Below, one piece after another: positions 10,108-21,797 of a DNA stretch of 64,000 nt. Every line of letters begins with the position of its first letter. Position 1 is the stretch's first letter. The stretch covers positions 105,989,698 through 106,053,697 of the forward strand of contig OV050030.1 in the NCBI GenBank assembly GCA_920105625.2, read 5' to 3'. The notes beneath the pieces were generated by a model, which was not told the DNA's origin, did not search any database, and worked only from the letters and a program-made list of their open reading frames with translations. The DNA is from Clusia tigrina (Eukaryota > Arthropoda > Insecta > Diptera > Clusiidae). The position numbers were made by a program, and so were the translations under genes.

Positions 10108-11367
10108 CGACGGAAAATACTACAAGTATTTTCCGCACACAGAATTCATACACAGCATGCAACATCACACAGCCTAACAAAAAGTAACTACCTCCCATGC
10201 TAAATGCAACAACAAAGACAGCATACAAGTATAACAAAACATTTACGCACAGACGATCTGACCAATTAGCGTAAAGGTTTTAATGAACTCAGACACGTAA
10301 AGTGTCATACTGAACACTACAGCGACCAAAGGCGGAACACGGAGAAAAACGAGAGAGAAACACACAAAGCATTCAGCAGGCGGAGTACAAATAAATATGT
10401 ATAACAACAATAACAACAACAGTACAGCGTCCGAAGGCGGAACACGGAGAAACAGAAACACGCCAACCGATCGCAAGCGCAAAGCAGGAAACAGGCGGAG
10501 TACAAATAAATATTTATCGCAACAACAACAACAACAACACTACAACGATCGAAGGCGGAACACAGAGAAACACGAAAGAGCACCACACACACGCTAACCG
10601 ATCGCACACGCAAAGCAGTAAGCAGGCAGAGTGCAAACCAATCTCTGCAACAACAACAACACTACAGCGACCGAAGGCGGAGCACGATCGTAAACACAGA
10701 GCAGTAAGCAGGCGGAATGCGAACAAATATTTCAACAACAACAACACTATAGCGACCGAAGGCGAAACACAGAGGAAAACAAGAGCGCACCACACACACG
10801 CTAACCGATCGCAAACGCAAAGCTGTAAACAGGCAGAGTACGAAGAAATGTTTCTACAACAACAACAACACGACAACTAACAGCAGCGACGAGGCCACAC
10901 TACTGCATGCAACAGCTATGCTGGACAACTTAACAATAAATAAAACGCAGACAGAGCCAGGAGTTTATGGTTTTGACCGACTCTCCCTGGAACACATACG
11001 CAAAACAGACAGAGCCAGGAGTTTATGGTTTTGACCGACTCTCCCTGGGACACATACGTAAAACAGACAGAGCCAGGAGTTTATGGTTTTGACCGACTCT
11101 CCCTGGGACACATACGCAACACAGACAGAGCCAGGAGTTTATGGTTTTGACCGACTCTCCCTGGGAGACTAGTACAAACCACGGACACTACCACGAGCAC
11201 ACAGAGTAGGGTAGTAATTACATATAATTATATATATGTATAGGAAATAAGTAGTAATTTTGAAAATAAATAAAAACACTTATTAAAACTCATCCAACTG
11301 CAATAAATTTCTGTAAGCGACCCTGGAACCCGCTGAGTTTTTACCCCAGCGAAAACGAGTCGTTACA
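10103..11367 (+). repeat. LTR3 (family A), 1265 bp
   Basis: The longest CAA run is 6 and there are four hairpin repeats, one with the spacer variant CATACGTAAAACAG. Matches LTR5 at offset 7793. It lacks the TATA segment. An intact primer-binding site follows at 11369-11386. Confidence 0.93.
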
Positions 11368-11575
11368 GTGGCGCCCGAGCAGGGACTTTCAAAAGAAATT
11401 CAACGCATCTAATTTTAAACAGAAGTTCACTTATAGAACTCCTAGGAAATACATTCACAGAGCGATAAAGAACTACGTCGATCTACGCAGTCACGCAGAG
11501 GAGTGCCGAATTAGCACCAGCTTAAAACACACGCACACACCCATTGTCTTCATCATCATCTAAGACGAGCACGGG

Positions 11576-12574
11576 ATGGTGAAAACAAGTTGGTTGTGTT
11601 TGCTACACAAGGAGGAGCTGGTGATTTTTGCCGAAGAATTCGGTTTGGAGGCTACAGGTACCGCGGAGGAACTGCGTAAGCGACTATCAGAGTTCTTCAC
11701 TGAGACAGACCTGATTCAAGATCAGCAAAACCGTCTAGAGAAGCTACAATCCATGTACGTTAGGAGCACGTCACCAAGGCTGGCTACGTCCATAGTTACC
11801 CGCGAAAAGCTGGAAGTGGACAAGCCAGGAACATTCACAGGTACAATGCCAAAGGCATGGGATACAGAGTTTCGGAGAACATCACAGTATAACTCTGTGT
11901 CACCAACAGGCGTGGAACAAACGCACAGCGTAGCTGCACCATACGCAGTCATCGTTGACCAGGTGAGGAAGTGGTCTCTCAACTTTGACGGAGGGCGTGA
12001 TCCGTTAGCATTTATAGAGCGAGTCGAGGAATTAGCAGAAGTGTACGACATAAATAAGAATTTCCTCCCGCGTACTATGCCAGAACTGTTGAGGGAGCGC
12101 GCACTTATGTGGTACAGGAACAATAATCGTGCGTGGCGCGATTCGACCTCGTACAGGAGAGACTTTCTTAAGTTCTTCCTACCGGCTCGCTACATGGAGA
12201 AACTCGAAGACCAGATTCGACAGCGTTACCAGAGACCTAGAGAAGCGTTCAAGCAGTATGTGGTCGAACTGCAGAATCTCATGCGGCAAGTGGATTATTC
12301 AGAGGAGCAGAAACTGGAAAGAATCTTCCAGAACAGCCTGCCATAGTTCCAGTTATACGTGCGCCGTAGAGATTTCGAATCGCTACAAGAGCTGGTACAG
12401 ATGTCCGAAGATTTGGAGTGCATTCGGGGAGAAGGCGAACTACTAACAATGCCAACCACAGAACGGAGAAGAGAGCAAGGTCCACCACGAGAGGTACGGA
12501 ACCGTCAGGTGACGCTAGAGAGCAGAGCGACACTCATACAGCCTGCAGGCGTTGTGGCCAAAATGGTCATATAG
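11576..12574 (+). pseudogene. gag: gag of unit A4, premature stop at codon 257
   Basis: TAG at 12344-12346 in place of CAG. The remaining frame is open to 12574. Substitutions near 11810-11890 separate A4 and A6 from all other copies. Confidence 0.92.
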
Positions 12575-13317
12575 CTCGCCAATGTCGCAACGCGCAGATA
12601 TTGGTTTGTTGGGAGTGCGGGCGTAGGGAAGTGAGGACGATCGAGTGCTGCAAGCAGAGAGCACCACAAAACCGAAGACTACAGTCAGAAGCACAGCACA
12701 GATCAGAACAGCGGCAACAAACCTCACAATTGGAAAAAGCATTACACTGTGTCGGGCAACGAATCTGCGCCACCGTTTCCATAGGCACAGAAACCATCAC
12801 CGCGACACTGGATACAGGTGCAACTAACAGTTTTGTGAGCAGAGAGCTAGTACGAAAGCTACGCGCTTCCACCAGCAAATTGGGAAAATCCCATACTAGA
12901 GTGCGTATGGCAGACGGCAGTAGTAGGACAGTCAGAGAGACGTGTGTGACGAATGTAAAGCTTGGAGAGAAGGCACGCAATCTAGAGCTACTGGTCATGC
13001 CGGACTCCAGTGATGATCTGCTCCTGGGAATAGACTTCATGACAAGCCTGGGAACAACATTGAAATGCGGTGATCAGGAGATCACATTGGGACCTCATAA
13101 CAGTTGCGTGCAGCCCCGAGAAATTGCAACGTGCACGACAATTCGTGTTGAGAATCTCCCTCATTTCAATGCATCCCATTTCAAGAAGCACACCAACGTC
13201 AGAAATTCTAAGCAACAGACGCACAGCAAAGAATACACAGAAAAGCAACGCATTCGAAAACACACACCACTAGGAACAAATATGAGTCACGCAACGAATT
13301 CACCTGCCACGGACTAA
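12370..13317 (+). CDS. Nucleocapsid/protease frame, A4
   Basis: Intact frame with zinc knuckle and LDTGAT, no ATG start, -1 relative to gag. Confidence 0.8.
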   Translation, partial: RFRIATRAGTDVRRFGVHSGRRRTTNNANHRTEKRARSTTRGTEPSGDAREQSDTHTACRRCGQNGHIARQCRNAQILVCWECGRREVRTIECCKQRAPQNRRLQSEAQHRSEQRQQTSQLEKALHCVGQRICATVSIGTETITATLDTGATNSFVSRELVRKLRASTSKLGKSHTRVRMADGSSRTVRETCVTNVKLGEKARNLELLVMPDSSDDLLLGIDFMTSLGTTLKCGDQEITLGPHNSCVQPREIATCTTIRVENLPHFNASHFKKHTNVRNSKQQTHSKEYTEKQRIRKHTPLGTNMSHATNSPATD

Positions 13318-13328
13318 GCCGAGCGAAA

Positions 13329-14003
13329 GTGGACAACGTATCCCACAAAGGCATAGAGAGAAGGACTTCCCAGGAATCAACACATGGACGTCGGAAAAAG
13401 GACGCGAGCGCACCCCAGAGCAAGAAGGTCGCACACCGAAGGCGACCCACCATCAGAGCAATCAGCGTACCTACTAGGTCAACACCAGTGAGAAACAGCC
13501 GAGACATACCACGTGGACGCTACGACAGATCAAGGGACAACCAGGGTGCAATCGAGTGCACCAACAACAGCAGAAGCGACGACAAGAGAGACAAACGTAA
13601 CTCCAAAAGCCACCGCAGCAAACGAATTAAACAATGGAACGGGGCTCCATGGAGAACGCCAACAGAGAAACGGATGCCAATCACAGGCGACTCAGCGATA
13701 CGATTGAAGTCATACACATCCGACAGTGAAAAACCAGAGAAGACTAAACGTAAACACACGGGGACACCGCCAACACTGAATGCCACATCCGGGGAAGACC
13801 TCCACTTCCACAACGTAGCCGAACTCAGGGGACCCAAGGCAGATGGCTTACCAGCGACACTACTGGCAGATACGATAGCCACTCTCAAGGAGAGCCAAGC
13901 CAAGAGGAAACGCCTGCGCTTTCAACGACCTCCGTACCGAGTAGTACTATACCGCGGAGAAGCATCCATTATCTTCCGTCCGCAAAGTAGGGAGGAAGTG
14001 TGA
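13329..14003 (+). CDS. Basic tail frame, A4
   Basis: Intact 224-codon basic frame. It matches the A2 tail and not the A6 tail. Confidence 0.6.
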   Translation: MDNVSHKGIERRTSQESTHGRRKKDASAPQSKKVAHRRRPTIRAISVPTRSTPVRNSRDIPRGRYDRSRDNQGAIECTNNSRSDDKRDKRNSKSHRSKRIKQWNGAPWRTPTEKRMPITGDSAIRLKSYTSDSEKPEKTKRKHTGTPPTLNATSGEDLHFHNVAELRGPKADGLPATLLADTIATLKESQAKRKRLRFQRPPYRVVLYRGEASIIFRPQSREEV

Positions 14004-14416
14004 CGACGGAAAATACTACAAGTATTTTCCGCACACAGAATTCATACACAGCATGCAACATCACACAGCCTAACAAAAAGTAACTACCTCCCATGCTAAA
14101 TGCAACAACAAAGACAGCATACAAGTATAACAAAACATTTACGCACAGACGATCTGACCAATTAGCGTAAAGGTTTTAATGAACTCAGACACGTAAAGTG
14201 TCATACTGAACACTACAGCGACCAAAGGCGGAACACGGAGAAAAACGAGAGAGAAACACACAAAGCATTCAGCAGGCGGAGTACAAATAAATATGTATAA
14301 CAACAATAACAACAACAGTACAGCGTCCGAAGGCGGAACACGGAGAAACAGAAACACGCCAACCGATCGCAAGCGCAAAGCAGGAAACAGGCGGAGTACA
14401 AATAAATATTTATCGC

Positions 14417-14450
<34 letters not shown>

Positions 14451-15278
14451 CTACAACGATCGAAGGCGGAACACAGAGAAACACGAAAGAGCACCACACA
14501 CACGCTAACCGATCGCACACGCAAAGCAGTAAGCAGGCAGAGTGCAAACCAATCTCTGCAACAACAACAACACTACAGCGACCGAAGGCGGAGCACGATC
14601 GTAAACACAGAGCAGTAAGCAGGCGGAATGCGAACAAATATTTCAACAACAACAACACTATAGCGACCGAAGGCGAAACACAGAGGAAAACAAGAGCGCA
14701 CCACACACACGCTAACCGATCGCAAACGCAAAGCTGTAAACAGGCAGAGTACGAAGAAATGTTTCTACAACAACAACAACACGACAACTAACAGCAGCGA
14801 CGAGGCCACACTACTGCATGCAACAGCTATGCTGGACAACTTAACAATAAATAAAACGCAGACAGAGCCAGGAGTTTATGGTTTTGACCGACTCTCCCTG
14901 GAACACATACGCAAAACAGACAGAGCCAGGAGTTTATGGTTTTGACCGACTCTCCCTGGGACACATACGCAAAACAGGCAGAGCCAGGAGTTTATGGTTT
15001 TGACCGACTCTCCCTGGGACACATACGCAACACAGACAGAGCCAGGAGTTTATGGTTTTGACCGACTCTCCCTGGGAGACTAGTACAAACCACGGACACT
15101 ACCACGAGCACACAGAGTAGGGTAGTAATTACATATAATTATATATATGTATAGGAAATAAGTAGTAATTTTGAAAATAAATAAAAATACTTATTAAAAC
15201 TCATCCAACTGCAATAAATTTCTGTAAGCGACCCTGGAACCCGCTGAGTTTTTACCCCAGCGAAAACGAGTCGTTACA
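13999..15278 (+). repeat. LTR4 (family A), 1280 bp
   Basis: Copy of LTR2: CAA run of 11, CAATAACAAC, four hairpins with the CAGGCAGAG spacer. It is followed by the same deleted primer-binding site at 15278/15279. Confidence 0.93.
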
Positions 15279-15472
15279 GGGACTTTCAAAAGAAATTCAA
15301 CGCATCTAATTTTAAACAGAAGTTCACTTATAGAACTCCTAGGAAATACATTCACAGAGCGATAAAGAACTACGTCCATCTACGCAGTCACGCAGAGGAG
15401 TGCCGAATTAGCACCAGCTTAAAACACACGCACACACCCATTGTCTTCATCATCATCTAAGACGAGCACGGG

Positions 15473-16471
15473 ATGGTGAAAACAAGTTGGTTGTGTTTGC
15501 TACACAAGGAGGAGCTGGTGATTTTTGCCGAAGAATTCGGTTTGGAGGCTACAGGTACCGCGGAGGAACTGCGTAAGCGACTATCAGAGTTCTTCACTGA
15601 GACAGACCTGATTCAAGATCAGCAAAACCGTCTAGAGAAGCTACAATCCATGTACGTTAGGAGCACGTCACCAAGGCTGGCTACGTCCATAGTTACCCGC
15701 GAAACGCTGGAAGTGGACAAGCCAGGAACATTCACAGGTACAATACCAAAGGCATGGGATACAGAGTTTCGGAGAACATCACAGCATCACTCTGTGTCAC
15801 CAACAGGCGTGGAACAAACGCACAGCGTAGCTGCACCATACGCAGTCATCGTTGACCAGGTGAGGAAGTGGTCTCTCAACTTTGACGGAGGGCGTGATCC
15901 GTTAGCATTTATAGAGCGAGTCGAGGAATTAGCAGAAGTGTACGACATAAATAAGAATTTCCTCCCGCGTACTATGCCAGAACTGTTGAGGGATCGCGCA
16001 CTTATGTGGTACAGGAACAATAATCGTGCGTGGCGCGATTCGACCTCGTACAGGAGAGACTTTCTTAAGTTCTTCCTACCGGCTCGCTACATGGAGAAAC
16101 TCGAAGACCAGATTCGACAGCGTTACCAGAGACCTAGAGAAGCGTTCAAGCAGTATGTGGTCGAACTGCAGAATCTCATGCGGCAAGTGGATTATTCAGA
16201 GGAGCAGAAACTGGAAAGAATCTTCCAGAACAGCCTGCCATAGTTCCAGTTATACGTGCGCCGTAGAGATTTCGAATCGCTACAAGAGCTGGTACAGATG
16301 TCCGAAGATTTGGAGTGCATTCGGGGAGAAGGCGAACTACTAACAATGCCAACCACAGAACGGAGAAGAGAGCAAGGTCCACCACGAGAGGTACGGAACC
16401 GTCAGGTGACGCTAGAGAGCAGAGCGACACTCATACAGCCTGCAGGCGTTGTGGCCAAAATGGTCATATAG
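15473..16471 (+). pseudogene. gag: gag of unit A5, premature stop at codon 257
   Basis: TAG at 16241-16243, and GATCGC as in A3. No difference from A3 was noticed. Confidence 0.92.
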
Positions 16472-17214
16472 CTCGCCAATGTCGCAACGCGCAGATATTG
16501 GTTTGTTGGGAGTGCGGGCGTAGGGAAGTGAGGACGATCGAGTGCTGCAAGCAGAGAGCACCACAAAACCGAAGACTACAGTCAGAAGCACAGCACAGAT
16601 CAGAACAGCGGCAACAAACCTCACAATTGGAAAAAGCATTACACTGTGTCGGGCAACGAATCTGCGCCACCGTTTCCATAGGCACAGAAACCATCACCGC
16701 GACACTGGATACAGGTGCAACTAACAGTTTTGTGAGCAGAGAGCTAGTACGAAAGCTACGCGCTTCCACCAGCAAATTGGGAAAATCCCATACTAGAGTG
16801 CGTATGGCAGACGGCAGTAGTAGGACAGTCAGAGAGACGTGTGTGACGAATGTAAAGCTTGGAGAGAAGGCACGCAATCTAGAGCTACTGGTCATGCCGG
16901 ACTCCAGTGATGATCTGCTCCTGGGAATAGACTTCATGACAAGCCTGGGAACAACATTGAAATGCGGTGATCAGGAGATCACATTGGGACCTCATAACAG
17001 TTGCGTGCAGCCCCGAGAAATTGCAACGTGCACGACAATTCGTGTTGAGAATCTCCCTCATTTCAATGCATCCCATTTCAAGAAGCACACCAACGTCAGA
17101 AATTCTAAGCAACAGACGCACAGCAAAGAATACACAGAAAAGCAACGCATTCGAAAACACACACCACTAGGAACAAATATGAGTCACGCAACGAATTCAC
17201 CTGCCACGGACTAA
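16267..17214 (+). CDS. Nucleocapsid/protease frame, A5
   Basis: Intact frame with zinc knuckle and LDTGAT, as in A3. Confidence 0.8.
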   Translation, partial: RFRIATRAGTDVRRFGVHSGRRRTTNNANHRTEKRARSTTRGTEPSGDAREQSDTHTACRRCGQNGHIARQCRNAQILVCWECGRREVRTIECCKQRAPQNRRLQSEAQHRSEQRQQTSQLEKALHCVGQRICATVSIGTETITATLDTGATNSFVSRELVRKLRASTSKLGKSHTRVRMADGSSRTVRETCVTNVKLGEKARNLELLVMPDSSDDLLLGIDFMTSLGTTLKCGDQEITLGPHNSCVQPREIATCTTIRVENLPHFNASHFKKHTNVRNSKQQTHSKEYTEKQRIRKHTPLGTNMSHATNSPATD

Positions 17215-17225
17215 GCCGAGCGAAA

Positions 17226-17900
17226 GTGGACAACGTATCCCACAAAGGCATAGAGAGAAGGACTTCCCAGGAATCAACACATGGACGTCGGAAAAAGGAC
17301 GCGAGCGCACCCCAGAGCAAGAAGGTCGCACACCGAAGGCGACCCACCATCAGAGCAATCAGCGTACCTACTAGGTCAACACCAGTGAGAAACAGCCGAG
17401 ACATACCACGTGGACGCTACGACAGATCAAGGGACAACCAGGGTGCAATCGAGTGCACCAACAACAGCAGAAGCGACGACAAGAGAGACAAACGTAACTC
17501 CAAAAGCCACCGCAGCAAACGAATTAAACAATGGAACGGGGCTCCATGGAGAACGCCAACAGAGAAACGGATGCCAATCACAGGCGACTCAGCGATACGA
17601 TTGAAGTCATACACATCCGACAGTGAAAAACCAGAGAAGACTAAACGTAAACACACGGGGACACCGCCAACACTGAATGCCACATCCGGGGAAGACCTCC
17701 ACTTCCACAACGTAGCCGAACTCAGGGGACCCAAGGCAGATGGCTTACCAGCGACACTACTGGCAGATACGATAGCCACTCTCAAGGAGAGCCAAGCCAA
17801 GAGGAAACGCCTGCGCTTTCAACGACCTCCGTACCGAGTAGTACTATACCGCGGAGAAGCATCCATTATCTTCCGTCCGCAAAGTAGGGAGGAAGTGTGA
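17226..17900 (+). CDS. Basic tail frame, A5
   Basis: Intact 224-codon basic frame, as in A3. Confidence 0.6.
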   Translation: MDNVSHKGIERRTSQESTHGRRKKDASAPQSKKVAHRRRPTIRAISVPTRSTPVRNSRDIPRGRYDRSRDNQGAIECTNNSRSDDKRDKRNSKSHRSKRIKQWNGAPWRTPTEKRMPITGDSAIRLKSYTSDSEKPEKTKRKHTGTPPTLNATSGEDLHFHNVAELRGPKADGLPATLLADTIATLKESQAKRKRLRFQRPPYRVVLYRGEASIIFRPQSREEV

Positions 17901-19160
17901 CGACGGAAAATACTACAAGTATTTTCCGCACACAGAATTCATACACAGCATGCAACATCACACAGCCTAACAAAAAGTAACTACCTCCCATGCTAAATGC
18001 AACAACAAAGACAGCATACAAGTATAACAAAACATTTACGCACAGACGATCTGACCAATTAGCGTAAAGGTTTTAATGAACTCAGACACGTAAAGTGTCA
18101 TACTGAACACTACAGCGACCAAAGGCGGAACACGGAGAAAAACGAGAGAGAAACACACAAAGCATTCAGCAGGCGGAGTACAAATAAATATGTATAACAA
18201 CAATAACAACAACAGTACAGCGTCCGAAGGCGGAACACGGAGAAACAGAAACACGCCAACCGATCGCAAGCGCAAAGCAGGAAACAGGCGGAGTACAAAT
18301 AAATATTTATCGCAACAACAACAACAACAACACTACAACGATCGAAGGCGGAACACAGAGAAACACGAAAGAGCACCACACACACGCTAACCGATCGCAC
18401 ACGCAAAGCAGTAAGCAGGCAGAGTGCAAACCAATCTCTGCAACAACAACAACACTACAGCGACCGAAGGCGGAGCACGATCGTAAACACAGAGCAGTAA
18501 GCAGGCGGAATGCGAACAAATATTTCAACAACAACAACACTATAGCGACCGAAGGCGAAACACAGAGGAAAACAAGAGCGCACCACACACACGCTAACCG
18601 ATCGCAAACGCAAAGCTGTAAACAGGCAGAGTACGAAGAAATGTTTCTACAACAACAACAACACGACAACTAACAGCAGCGACGAGGCCACACTACTGCA
18701 TGCAACAGCTATGCTGGACAACTTAACAATAAATAAAACGCAGACAGAGCCAGGAGTTTATGGTTTTGACCGACTCTCCCTGGAACACATACGCAAAACA
18801 GACAGAGCCAGGAGTTTATGGTTTTGACCGACTCTCCCTGGGACACATACGTAAAACAGACAGAGCCAGGAGTTTATGGTTTTGACCGACTCTCCCTGGG
18901 ACACATACGCAACACAGACAGAGCCAGGAGTTTATGGTTTTGACCGACTCTCCCTGGGAGACTAGTACAAACCACGGACACTACCACGAGCACACAGAGT
19001 AGGGTAGTAATTACATATAATTATATATATGTATAGGAAATAAGTAGTAATTTTGAAAATAAATAAAAACACTTATTAAAACTCATCCAACTGCAATAAA
19101 TTTCTGTAAGCGACCCTGGAACCCGCTGAGTTTTTACCCCAGCGAAAACGAGTCGTTACA
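17896..19160 (+). repeat. LTR5 (family A), 1265 bp
   Basis: Copy of LTR3: CAA run of 6, four hairpins, CATACGTAAAACAG spacer. An intact primer-binding site follows at 19162-19179. Confidence 0.93.
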
Positions 19161-19368
19161 GTGGCGCCCGAGCAGGGACTTTCAAAAGAAATTCAACGCA
19201 TCTAATTTTAAACAGAAGTTCACTTATAGAACTCCTAGGAAATACATTCACAGAGCGATAAAGAACTACGTCGATCTACGCAGTCACGCAGAGGAGTGCC
19301 GAATTAGCACCAGCTTAAAACACACGCACACACCCATTGTCTTCATCATCATCTAAGACGAGCACGGG

Positions 19369-20367
19369 ATGGTGAAAACAAGTTGGTTGTGTTTGCTACA
19401 CAAGGAGGAGCTGGTGATTTTTGCCGAAGAATTCGGTTTGGAGGCTACAGGTACCGCGGAGGAACTGCGTAAGCGACTATCAGAGTTCTTCACTGAGACA
19501 GACCTGATTCAAGATCAGCAAAACCGTCTAGAGAAGCTACAATCCATGTACGTTAGGAGCACGTCACCAAGGCTGGCTACGTCCATAGTTACCCGCGAAA
19601 AGCTGGAAGTGGACAAGCCAGGAACATTCACAGGTACAATGCCAAAGGCATGGGATACAGAGTTTCGGAGAACATCACAGTATAACTCTGTGTCACCAAC
19701 AGGCGTGGAACAAACGCACAGCGTAGCTGCACCATACGCAGTCATCGTTGACCAGGTGAGGAAGTGGTCTCTCAACTTTGACGGAGGGCGTGATCCGTTA
19801 GCATTTATAGAGCGAGTCGAGGAATTAGCAGAAGTGTACGACATAAATAAGAATTTCCTCCCGCGTACTATGCCAGAACTGTTGAGGGAGCGCGCACTTA
19901 TGTGGTACAGGAACAATAATCGTGCGTGGCGCGATTCGACCTCGTACAGGAGAGACTTTCTTAAGTTCTTCCTACCGGCTCGCTACATGGAGAAACTCGA
20001 AGACCAGATTCGACAGCGTTACCAGAGACCTAGAGAAGCGTTCAAGCAGTATGTGGTCGAACTGCAGAATCTCATGCGGCAAGTGGATTATTCAGAGGAG
20101 CAGAAACTGGAAAGAATCTTCCAGAACAGCCTGCCATAGTTCCAGTTATACGTGCGCCGTAGAGATTTCGAATCGCTACAAGAGCTGGTACAGATGTCCG
20201 AAGATTTGGAGTGCATTCGGGGAGAAGGCGAACTACTAACAATGCCAACCACAGAACGGAGAAGAGAGCAAGGTCCACCACGAGAGGTACGGAACCGTCA
20301 GGTGACGCTAGAGAGCAGAGCGACACTCATACAGCCTGCAGGCGTTGTGGCCAAAATGGTCATATAG
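19369..20367 (+). pseudogene. gag: gag of unit A6, premature stop at codon 257
   Basis: TAG at 20137-20139, with the A4-type substitutions. The frame is otherwise open to 20367. Confidence 0.92.
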
Positions 20368-21150
20368 CTCGCCAATGTCGCAACGCGCAGATATTGGTTT
20401 GTTGGGAGTGCGGGCGTAGGGAAGTGAGGACGATCGAGTGCTGCAAGCAGAGAGCACCACAAAACCGAAGACTACAGTCAGAAGCACAGCACAGATCAGA
20501 ACAGCGGCAACAAACCTCACAATTGGAAAAAAGCATTACACTGTGTCGGGCAACGAATCTGCGCCACCGTTTCCATAGGCACAGAAACCATCACCGCGAC
20601 ACTGGATACAGGTGCAACTAACAGTTTTGTGAGCAGAGAGCTAGTACGAAAGCTACGCGCTTCCACCAGCAAATTGGGAAAATCCCATACTAGAGTGCGT
20701 ATGGCAGACGGCAGTAGTAGGACAGTCAGAGAGACGTGTGTGACGAATGTAAGGCTTGGAGAGAAGGCACGCAATCTAGAGCTACTGGTCATGCCGGACT
20801 CCAGTGATGATCTGCTCCTGGGAATAGACTTCATGACAAGCCTGGGAACAACATTGAAATGCGGTGATCAGGAGATCACATTGGGACCTCATAACAGTTG
20901 CGTGCAGCCCCGAGAAATTGCAACGTGCACGACAATTCGTGTTGAGAATCTCCCTCATTTCAATGCATCCCATTTCAAGAAGCACACCAACGTCAGAAAT
21001 TCTAAGCAACAGACGCACAGCAAAGAATACACAGAAAAGCAACGCATTCGAAAACACACACCACTAGGAACAAATATGAGTCACGCAACGAATTCACCTG
21101 CCACGGACTATGCCGAGCGAAAGTGGACAACGTATCCCACAAAGGCATAG
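20163..21150 (+). pseudogene. Nucleocapsid/protease frame, A6, frameshifted
   Basis: One extra A in the A-run at about 20525-20530 breaks the frame between the zinc knuckle and protease; the first part ends at 20621. The protease sequence continues in another frame to 21150, because the usual TAA at its end is TAT here. Confidence 0.88.
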
Positions 21151-21797
21151 AGAGAAGGACTTCCCAGGAATCAACACATGGACGTCGGAAAAAGGACGCG
21201 AGCGCACCCCAGAGCAAGAAGGTCGCACACCGAAGGCGACCCACCATCAGAGCAATCAGCGTACCTACTAGGTCAACACCAGTGAGAAACAGCCGAGACA
21301 TACCACGTAGACGCTACGACAGATCAAGGGACAACCAGGGTGCAATCGAGTGCACCAACAACAGCAGAAGCGACGACAAGAGAGACAAACGTAACTCCAA
21401 AAGCCACCACAGCAAGCGAATTAAACAATGGAACGGGGCTCCATGGAGAACGCCAACAGAGAAACGGATGCCAATCACAGGCGACTCAGCGATACGATTG
21501 AAGTCATACACATCCGACAGTGAAAAACCAGAGAAGACTAAACGTAAACACACGGGGACACCGCCAACACTGAATGCCACATCCGGGGAAGACCTCCACT
21601 TCCACAACGTAGCCGAACTCAGGGGACCCAAGGCAGATGGCTTACCAGCGACACTACTGGCAGATACGATAGCCACTCTCAAGGAGAGCCAAGCCAAGAG
21701 GAAACGCCTGCGCTTTCAACGACCTCCGTACCGAGTAGTACTATACCGCGGAGAAGCATCCATTATCTTCCGTCCGCAAAGTAGGGAGGAAGTGTGA
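21123..21797 (+). CDS. Basic tail frame, A6
   Basis: Intact 224-codon basic frame with the CGTAGACGC and CCACCACAG variants typical of A9-A11. Confidence 0.6.
   Translation: MDNVSHKGIERRTSQESTHGRRKKDASAPQSKKVAHRRRPTIRAISVPTRSTPVRNSRDIPRRRYDRSRDNQGAIECTNNSRSDDKRDKRNSKSHHSKRIKQWNGAPWRTPTEKRMPITGDSAIRLKSYTSDSEKPEKTKRKHTGTPPTLNATSGEDLHFHNVAELRGPKADGLPATLLADTIATLKESQAKRKRLRFQRPPYRVVLYRGEASIIFRPQSREEV

Larger units (their letters stand above)
11368..13998 (+). mobile_element. Family A unit A4, internal region
   Basis: Primer-binding site intact. Gag has the codon-257 stop and private variants (GAAAAGCTGG, ACAATGCC, CAGTATAAC) shared only with A6. Confidence 0.93.
15279..17895 (+). mobile_element. 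Family A unit A5, internal region, primer-binding site deleted
   Basis: Copy of A3 at offset 7793, with the same 14-bp primer-binding-site deletion and the same gag variants. Confidence 0.93.
19161..21792 (+). mobile_element. Family A unit A6, internal region, mosaic
   Basis: The 5' half copies A4 (same gag variants and stop). After about 20500 it carries variants of the A9-A11 group: GACTATGCC, CACGTAGACG, GCCACCACAG and, as in A10, GTAAGGCTTGG. A 1-bp insertion lies at the switch (GGAAAAAAGC near 20525). Confidence 0.92.
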
